This document shows, piece after piece, positions 56,358 to 64,000 of a DNA stretch of 64,000 nucleotides (positions are counted from its first letter, which is position 1; each line of letters opens with the position of its first letter). The notes beneath the pieces were generated by a model, which searched no databases, had not been told where the DNA came from, and worked only from the letters and a program-made list of their open reading frames with translations. The stretch lies in NCBI RefSeq assembly GCF_013004105.1, contig NZ_CP053085.1:1302001-1366000 (forward strand), read 5' to 3'. The DNA comes from Gemmatimonas groenlandica (lineage in GTDB: Bacteria > Gemmatimonadota > Gemmatimonadetes > Gemmatimonadales > Gemmatimonadaceae). Both the position numbers and the translations under genes were made by a program.

Positions 56358-56738
56358 ATGTACACGTTCCTGCTGACTCTGCTCATCCTCGACGCGATCA
56401 TTCTGGCGATCGCCGTGCTCCTTCAGTCCGGTAAGGGCGGTGGGTTGGCGGCCAGCTTTGGCGGGGCCAGCTCGTCGTCTGACTCCGTAATCGGCACGCG
56501 TCAGGCGGGCAACCTGCTCACGAAGGCGAGCTGGTGGTGTGGTGGCCTGTTCCTCGGCCTCGCGTTCATTCTGCAGATCATGTCCTCGCGTGGCACGTCG
56601 CCCAAGTCGGTGCTCGACAAGCTGGCGACGCCGAGCGCGCCGTCGTCCGCGCCCGCTGGCGGTGCCGCTCCCGCCGCGCCGCTGACGCAGCAGCCCGCCG
56701 CTCCGGCCGCGCCGGCGGCACCCGCCAAGCAGCCGTAA
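56358..56738 (+). CDS. secG: Preprotein translocase subunit SecG
   Basis: A 126-residue inner-membrane protein of the SecYEG channel. Two helices (about 2-22 and 52-73) flank the conserved loop [16 protein letters not shown]. The last 40 residues are an Ala/Pro-rich tail not needed in other species. ATG 56358 begins [10 protein letters not shown]; the frame extends upstream through the intergenic region without family character. Position after tpiA is the usual one. Confidence 0.94.
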   Translation: MYTFLLTLLILDAIILAIAVLLQSGKGGGLAASFGGASSSSDSVIGTRQAGNLLTKASWWCGGLFLGLAFILQIMSSRGTSPKSVLDKLATPSAPSSAPAGGAAPAAPLTQQPAAPAAPAAPAKQP

Positions 56739-56745
56739 CCGACGC

Positions 56746-57858
56746 GTGAGCACGTTGCCTCCCAAGGGGTTCCTCCTCCTCGAGGACGGAACCCTTTTTC
56801 TCGGCCGACTCGTCGGACCGACAGCGCCCACCGTGGCGGAAGTGGTTTTCACTACGAACATGACCGGCTACCAGGAGGTCTTCACCGACCCCTCGTATCG
56901 CGGACAGACGGTCGTGCTGACGGCTCCGCAGATCGGCAATTACGGCGTGAACACCGAAGATCCCGAATCGGCGAAGCCCCAGGTCGCGGGCGTCGTGGTT
57001 CGTGAGCTCTCGCCGACCTACTCGAACTGGCGCGCCACCGGCGGCCTGCGCGAATGGCTCGAGGAGCATCAGGTACCGGTGCTGACCGAGGTCGACACGC
57101 GTCGCCTCACCAAGCATCTCCGTTCCGCCGGAGTCATGCGTGGCGTCATCGGGGTTGGTGACACGCCGTCCCGCGAAGCGCTGGCGGTGCTGGAAGGCTG
57201 CCCGAGTATGGAAGGGCTCGATCTGGCGACGGTGGTGTCTACCCGGGAGGTCTACTCCTGGGGGAAACCCGACGCCACCTATCACGTCGTGGCCTATGAC
57301 TATGGGATCAAGCGAAATATTCTGCGCTTGTTCGAGGCACACGACTGCCGTGTGACCGTGGTGCCGTCGGATACCCCAGCCGACCGCGTGCTCGCGATGA
57401 ACCCGGACGGGGTGTTCCTGTCCAACGGTCCGGGGGATCCGGACGCGGTGATCTACGCGCCGGCAGCGATTCGTGAGATCGCGGCGACCAAGACGCCCAT
57501 GTTCGGTATCTGTCTCGGTCATCAGCTGATCGGTTTGTCTTTCGGGGCACGCACCGAGAAGATGCCGTTCGGACACCGGGGGGGAAACCAGCCGGTCAAG
57601 GATCTGGAAACCGGCAAGGTGCTCATCACCTCGCAGAACCACGGCTTCGCCGTGGTGGGTTCAGTCGAGGGAGTCGAGGGGGCACCGGATCTCGCGATTA
57701 CCCACGTCAACCTCAACGATGGCACCGTCGAAGGGTTGCGTCACCGGACGCTGCCGATCTTCGCGGTGCAGTACCATCCTGAGGCGGCGCCGGGACCACA
57801 CGATGCGGTCCCCCTGTTCGATCGGTTTCTCGAGGCCCTTAGAAATCGTCGTCAGTGA
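56746..57858 (+). CDS. carA: Carbamoyl-phosphate synthase small (glutaminase) subunit
   Basis: A 370-residue subunit that frees ammonia from glutamine for CarB. The N-terminal domain has [17 protein letters not shown]; the class I amidotransferase domain has FLSNGPGDP, the nucleophile in FGICLGHQL and the His/Glu of [10 protein letters not shown]. The GTG start is seven bases after secG. carB is not next to it; an HU gene with its own promoter follows. Confidence 0.96.
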   Translation: MSTLPPKGFLLLEDGTLFLGRLVGPTAPTVAEVVFTTNMTGYQEVFTDPSYRGQTVVLTAPQIGNYGVNTEDPESAKPQVAGVVVRELSPTYSNWRATGGLREWLEEHQVPVLTEVDTRRLTKHLRSAGVMRGVIGVGDTPSREALAVLEGCPSMEGLDLATVVSTREVYSWGKPDATYHVVAYDYGIKRNILRLFEAHDCRVTVVPSDTPADRVLAMNPDGVFLSNGPGDPDAVIYAPAAIREIAATKTPMFGICLGHQLIGLSFGARTEKMPFGHRGGNQPVKDLETGKVLITSQNHGFAVVGSVEGVEGAPDLAITHVNLNDGTVEGLRHRTLPIFAVQYHPEAAPGPHDAVPLFDRFLEALRNRRQ

Positions 57859-57872
57859 AGTGACCCAAACGC

Positions 57873-57901
57873 TTGACTGATAAGCACTAAGGTCATACGT
57901 T
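57873..57901 (+). promoter_or_regulatory. Candidate sigma-70 promoter for the HU gene
   Basis: A -35 TTGACT at 57873-57878, a 17-base spacer and TACGTT at 57896-57901 (first, second and last consensus bases kept). It lies about 80 bases before the HU start, directly after carA, and has the same spacing as the rplU promoter. Confidence 0.45.
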
Positions 57902-57979
57902 CGCTTCCTTCGCTTGATCTTCGATGCGTGCCAGCAGCTCCCGACACTGGGACGGCACGTCGACCCCTTGGTAGAGTCC

Positions 57980-58324
57980 ATGACGAAAGCCGATCTGGTT
58001 GAGAACGTCACGGCGCGTATCGCGCGGACGGCCGGACCGACCATCTCTAAGAAGGATTGTGCGCGGGTGGTTGACGCCTTTCTTGACGCGATCAAGGAAG
58101 CCCTTCAGGAGCAAAAAAATATCGAAGTGCGTGGTTTCGGCACGTTCAAGATCAGGCAGCGCAAGACGCGGATGGCGCGAAATCCGCGCACCGGCTCCCC
58201 CGTCGAGGTGTCAGCGCGTCCTGTCCCAGTCTTCAAGCCGAGCAAGGAGCTGCGGGCGATGGTGGCCGGCGTGGACGAGAGCATGCTCGAGGACGAAGAA
58301 GGCGACGAGATGAACGAGGCGTAA
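57980..58324 (+). CDS. HU/IHF-family DNA-binding protein with acidic tail
   Basis: A 114-residue nucleoid protein. The HU fold is clear: MTKADLVENV start, ISKKDCARVVDAFLDAI, the EVRGFGTFKIRQRKTRMARNPRTG arm and VPVFKPSKELR. It is followed by a 15-residue acidic tail (EDEEGDEMNEA) that normal HU lacks and that may weaken or tune DNA binding. ATG 57980 matches the family start; an upstream in-frame ATG at 57914 is not favoured. Confidence 0.92.
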   Translation: MTKADLVENVTARIARTAGPTISKKDCARVVDAFLDAIKEALQEQKNIEVRGFGTFKIRQRKTRMARNPRTGSPVEVSARPVPVFKPSKELRAMVAGVDESMLEDEEGDEMNEA

Positions 58325-58358
58325 CTCGCCGTCGTCGCACGATCGCATCGCCATGCAA

Positions 58359-58405
58359 CGCCCCGCCGCGCGTCACGCGAGCGGGGCGCTGCTGTTTGTG
58401 TAGTT
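58359..58405 (+). terminator. Terminator-like hairpin after the HU gene
   Basis: An 8-bp stem, CGCCCCGC (58359-58366) with GCGGGGCG (58381-58388), followed by CTGCTGTTTGTGTAGTTT. The loop holds a smaller CGCG stem. The T tract is broken but rich. Confidence 0.55.
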
Positions 58406-58448
58406 TCACGGAACCGAACGCGGTACCGAGGGCTATCTTGTACACGAC

Positions 58449-58691
58449 ATGAGCATTCCCGTCCTGCTGTTCGCTTCGTATGCCGACGCTTTTGGCGCCC
58501 GTCGCCTCGAGGTACCTCTCGAGGCGCCCTGCCAAGTGGCCGACCTCGTGCGCGTCATCCGAACGATGCCCGGTGGGGATCGGCTGCCGGCGGCGCCATT
58601 AGTTGCCGTGAATCGCACCTGGGTGCGCGAAGACTCGGCCGTGCAGGTCGGCGATGAGATCGCGCTGATCCCACCGGTGGCGGGAGGATGA
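58449..58691 (+). CDS. moaD: Molybdopterin synthase small subunit (sulfur carrier)
   Basis: An 80-residue ubiquitin-like protein ending in the required Gly-Gly (PPVAGG), the site of the thiocarboxylate that donates sulfur to precursor Z. VAVNRTWV and DEIALIPP are typical. It overlaps moaE at its stop region, and moaA follows. Confidence 0.93.
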   Translation: MSIPVLLFASYADAFGARRLEVPLEAPCQVADLVRVIRTMPGGDRLPAAPLVAVNRTWVREDSAVQVGDEIALIPPVAGG

Positions 58692-58693
58692 CG

Positions 58694-59137
58694 ATGTCTG
58701 CGCATGGTGTGTTGCATGTGGCGATCGTCACGACGCCGATCGATGTGGGAGCGCTGTTGTCGCGCGCGCAGGCGCCGGGTGTCGGCGCCGTGTCGATGTT
58801 CCTGGGCACCGTGCGTGATCTGAACGACGGACGACCGGTAAGCGGTATGGAGTACGAGGCCTACGCGCCCATGGCGGAGTCGGAGCTACGGGCAATCGCG
58901 GAAGAAACGTGCGCGCGTACCGCCGGCCTGCGGTTGGTGGTTGAGCACCGGGTCGGTACGCTCGAGATCGGTGAGGCAAGCGTCGCGATCGTCGCAGCGC
59001 ACGCGCATCGCGCGCAAGCGATGGACGGAGCACGCGACGTGATCGAAGCGCTCAAGCAGCGCGTACCGATCTGGAAGCGCGAGCACTACGTGAGCGGTGA
59101 TCGCGAGTGGATCGATCCGACGAAGGTGCGCGCATGA
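58694..59137 (+). CDS. moaE: Molybdopterin synthase large subunit
   Basis: A 147-residue MoaE that inserts sulfur into cyclic pyranopterin monophosphate. GAVSMFLGTVRD, LEYEAY-like MEYEAYAPMAE, VVEHRVGTLEIGE and the catalytic Lys in PIWKREH are present. Two ATGs compete: 58688 touches the GGGAGG directly, while 58694 is placed six bases after it and is preferred. The stop overlaps moaA (ATGA). Confidence 0.95.
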   Translation: MSAHGVLHVAIVTTPIDVGALLSRAQAPGVGAVSMFLGTVRDLNDGRPVSGMEYEAYAPMAESELRAIAEETCARTAGLRLVVEHRVGTLEIGEASVAIVAAHAHRAQAMDGARDVIEALKQRVPIWKREHYVSGDREWIDPTKVRA

Positions 59138-60144
59138 GCGCACCCGTTATGCCGACGCCCGTGCTCGGTGAGTCGCATGATCAGTTCGGTCGGAAGATCG
59201 AGTATCTGCGCATATCCGTCACCGATCGCTGCAACTTCCGCTGCCAGTACTGCATGCCGCTGGAAGGACTCCCGTGGCTGCCGAAAACGGAGATTTTGCG
59301 CTACGAGGAGATCGCCGATGTGGTGCGGCAGCTCGCGCCCATGGGGTTGCGACGGCTTCGCATTACGGGCGGCGAACCCACGATCCGACCGCAACTTGCC
59401 ACGCTGGTACGCATGTTACGCGACATCCCGGGGATCGAGGATATCGCGCTCTCCACCAACGGCGTAAAGCTGCCGACGATGGCCGCTGAACTGGCTGACG
59501 CGGGTCTCGATCGCGTCAACATCAGCGCCGACTCGCTGCGTCCCGATCGTGTGGTCAAGATCGCGCGTCGCGATCTCCACTTCGATTTGGTCGCATCGGC
59601 CAAGGCCGCGCAGGACGCAGGACTTGGACCGATCAAGATCAATGTCGTCGTGATGCGTGGGATCAATGACGACGAGATCGCCGACTTTGCGGCGCTGACC
59701 CGCGAGAATCCTTGGCACGTGCGCTTCATCGAGCTCATGCCGGTGGGGGAATTGCGCGAGCTGACCTTCGATCACGTGGTCCCGACGGATGAGGTGCTCG
59801 CCCGCATTCGTGCCGTCGACGCGTTGCAGCCGGATTCCGGACCGGCGCGCGGGAACGGACCGGCGGTCTACTACCGCTATCCCGACGCGGCCGGCACCGT
59901 TGGCGTGATCACGCCGATGACACACACGTACTGCGAGCGGTGCAACCGCGTGCGCCTCACGGCCGACGGGAGACTACGCACCTGTTTGTTCGGCGACCAT
60001 GAAGTTCTGCTGCGCGATGCGATCCGCAGCGGTACGCCGCTCGCGCCTTTGTTTCTCCAGGCGTTGGCCGAGAAGCCAAAGGCCCACGAGCTCCTCCAGA
60101 TGCGCGTAGGCGGTCTGCGGGCGCTCAGTCAGGTCGGCGGCTAA
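59134..60144 (+). CDS. moaA: GTP 3',8-cyclase MoaA
   Basis: A 336-residue radical-SAM enzyme that starts molybdenum-cofactor synthesis from GTP. The N-terminal cluster is Cys33/Cys37/Cys40 (CNFRCQYC), the second cluster is in YCERCNRVRLTADGRLRTC, and GGEPT is present. The C-terminus ends in Gly-Gly as required for activity. The order moaD-moaE-moaA with overlaps marks one operon. Confidence 0.96.
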   Translation: MSAPVMPTPVLGESHDQFGRKIEYLRISVTDRCNFRCQYCMPLEGLPWLPKTEILRYEEIADVVRQLAPMGLRRLRITGGEPTIRPQLATLVRMLRDIPGIEDIALSTNGVKLPTMAAELADAGLDRVNISADSLRPDRVVKIARRDLHFDLVASAKAAQDAGLGPIKINVVVMRGINDDEIADFAALTRENPWHVRFIELMPVGELRELTFDHVVPTDEVLARIRAVDALQPDSGPARGNGPAVYYRYPDAAGTVGVITPMTHTYCERCNRVRLTADGRLRTCLFGDHEVLLRDAIRSGTPLAPLFLQALAEKPKAHELLQMRVGGLRALSQVGG

Positions 60145-60261
60145 CCGCTCGGCGGGCATTCTCGGTATCAGCGTGGCCGCTCGTGTTGCTCGCGTCGGTG
60201 CAGCCCTCTATGTTGCGATTGCTGTCCTCTTCGCAGCGACGATGTGTGACTAACCGTCTAA

Positions 60262-61266
<1,005 letters not shown>

Positions 61267-61276
61267 TTCTGACGGG

Positions 61277-61319
61277 ACCGGCGCGATCACCACGGTGAAC
61301 GCGCCGGTTTCTTCTTCTG
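61277..61319 (+). terminator. Rho-independent terminator/attenuator between mdh and sdhC
   Basis: A perfect 9-bp stem, ACCGGCGCG (61277-61285) with CGCGCCGGT (61300-61308), then TTCTTCTTCT. It ends about 10-20 bases before the sdhC ATG, so a promoter for sdhC would have to overlap it or lie inside mdh. Confidence 0.78.
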
Positions 61320-61328
61320 ACCCAGCCT

Positions 61329-62051
61329 ATGTACGTTCTCTCGCGTTTCTGGCAAAGCACGATCGGCAAGAAGATCGTGATGGCGGTGACCGGGATCATC
61401 GGGATCCTGTTCGTCATTGGCCACATGTCCGGCAATCTGCTCATGTTCAAGGGGCAGGAGGCCATGTATCACTACGCGCTCCTGCTGCGCACGAGCATGC
61501 CGTTGCTCTGGGCGGTTCGTGTGGCGCTCATTGCCGCGGTGGTTCTCCATGCGGTGGCCGCGTACCAGCTCACGATGCTGTCGCGCGCCGCCCGCCCGGA
61601 AGGGTACGCGGATCGCCGTCCGCAGGTCACCACGTTCGCCGCGCGCACGATCCGTTGGGGCGGCGTGTTGCTGCTGGTCTTCATTGTAGCGCACCTGCTG
61701 CAGCTCACGATCGGCGCGATTCATCCGGACTTCACACACCTCGATCCGTACAACAACGTACGCATCCTATTGTCGAATCCGCTGATGGCGGCGTTCTATG
61801 TCCTGGCGATGGCCGCGCTCGGCTTGCACTTGTATCACGGCAGCTGGGCCGTCGTGCGCACGCTGGGTGTAGCCCGACCGTCGGCACATCCGCTGAAGCG
61901 TCGCGTGGCGCTGGCCATCGCGATCATCGTCGCCGCCGGTTTCATGATCATCCCGATTGCCGCCGTGCTCGGCAAGTTTGCGCCGGCACCACCGCTTGCC
62001 GAATCGTCGGCGGCCACTGCGCTGGCGACGCCCGCTGCGGAGACCCACTGA
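61329..62051 (+). CDS. sdhC: Succinate dehydrogenase cytochrome b subunit (B-type)
   Basis: A 240-residue five-helix membrane anchor of the B-type (Bacteroidetes/Wolinella FrdC-like) complex II, in which one polypeptide carries two hemes. Candidate heme ligands are histidines in [22 protein letters not shown] and LHLYHGSW. Helices are near 14-38, 60-82, 112-132, 157-178 and 200-222. No Shine-Dalgarno is obvious. sdhA starts two bases after its stop, sdhB follows. Confidence 0.93.
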   Translation: MYVLSRFWQSTIGKKIVMAVTGIIGILFVIGHMSGNLLMFKGQEAMYHYALLLRTSMPLLWAVRVALIAAVVLHAVAAYQLTMLSRAARPEGYADRRPQVTTFAARTIRWGGVLLLVFIVAHLLQLTIGAIHPDFTHLDPYNNVRILLSNPLMAAFYVLAMAALGLHLYHGSWAVVRTLGVARPSAHPLKRRVALAIAIIVAAGFMIIPIAAVLGKFAPAPPLAESSAATALATPAAETH

Positions 62052-62052
62052 T

Positions 62053-63965
<1,913 letters not shown>

Positions 63966-63966
<1 letters not shown>

Positions 63967-64000
63967 TGAAGCTCACACTGAACGTCTGGCGTCAGCCGGC
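63966..64000 (+). CDS. sdhB: Succinate dehydrogenase iron-sulfur subunit, N-terminal fragment (cut by window)
   Basis: Only the first eleven residues, MKLTLNVWRQP, are visible; this matches the start of B-type SdhB/FrdB and the position after sdhA. The ATG shares its A with the sdhA stop. The rest is outside the window. Confidence 0.7.

Overview
The window is a GC-rich, densely packed bacterial chromosome segment. It carries two tRNA genes and shows no rRNA, insertion sequence, prophage or CRISPR array. Many neighbouring genes overlap by 1-11 bases at the start/stop (ATGA, GTGA or TGATG junctions). Several features point to a Gram-negative-type cell of the Gemmatimonadota, Gemmatimonas-like: a PorV-like and a TonB-plug outer-membrane protein, a Bacteroidetes-like SdhC/A/B set, a BLUF photoreceptor and an ECF-sigma/Spy-like module. 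This lineage call is an inference from gene content and style, not from a marker-gene comparison.

Layout. 1-2.3 kb: the end of an HD-GYP protein, trpA, a YqeK-like HD protein and a LytR_C membrane protein. 2.2-4.2 kb, minus strand: a PorV-like outer-membrane protein and rlmN. 4.35-9.8 kb: aspS, phoH-like, ybeY and two CNNM/CorC-type CBS membrane proteins. 9.8-17.9 kb: an acyl-CoA locus with a MeaB-type chaperone, a split cobalamin mutase whose diagnostic residues look like isobutyryl-CoA mutase rather than methylmalonyl-CoA mutase, an MCC-type carboxylase beta subunit, AtuA and its small partner. A BLUF gene (minus strand) and a methyltransferase gene sit inside this locus. 17.9-18.1 kb: a 151-bp imperfect palindrome. 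18.1-29.9 kb: a long U32 protein, a RecQ-like helicase, an acyl-CoA dehydrogenase, an RNase E/G family protein, rplU-rpmA, a glycerophosphodiesterase, and an ECF sigma/anti-sigma/LTXXQ cluster. 30.0-38.2 kb: tRNA-Leu, then two translationally coupled hybrid histidine kinases on the minus strand. The larger has 2139 residues and eleven 92-residue HAMP repeats like those of fungal group III (Nik1) osmosensors. 38.5-42.2 kb: tRNA-Asn, a leucyl aminopeptidase and a TonB-plug protein. 42.3-57.9 kb: a long co-directional housekeeping run (yicC, gmk, rpoZ, coaBC, udg, dnaB, radA, ispD, tsaC, an LMW phosphatase, aroE, comF, gap, pgk, tpiA, secG, carA). 58.0-64.0 kb: an HU-family protein, moaD-moaE-moaA, mdh and sdhC-sdhA-sdhB (cut by the window edge).

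How the genes work together. The 9.8-17.8 kb genes, perhaps with the acyl-CoA dehydrogenase at 22.7 kb, suggest breakdown of branched-chain acyl-CoAs (valine, leucine or terpenoid type). gap-pgk-tpiA and mdh-sdhCAB supply central carbon metabolism. The two kinases form a large cytosolic phosphorelay. The most unusual items are the poly-HAMP kinase, the ICM-like mutase locus with an embedded blue-light receptor, and the palindromic element.
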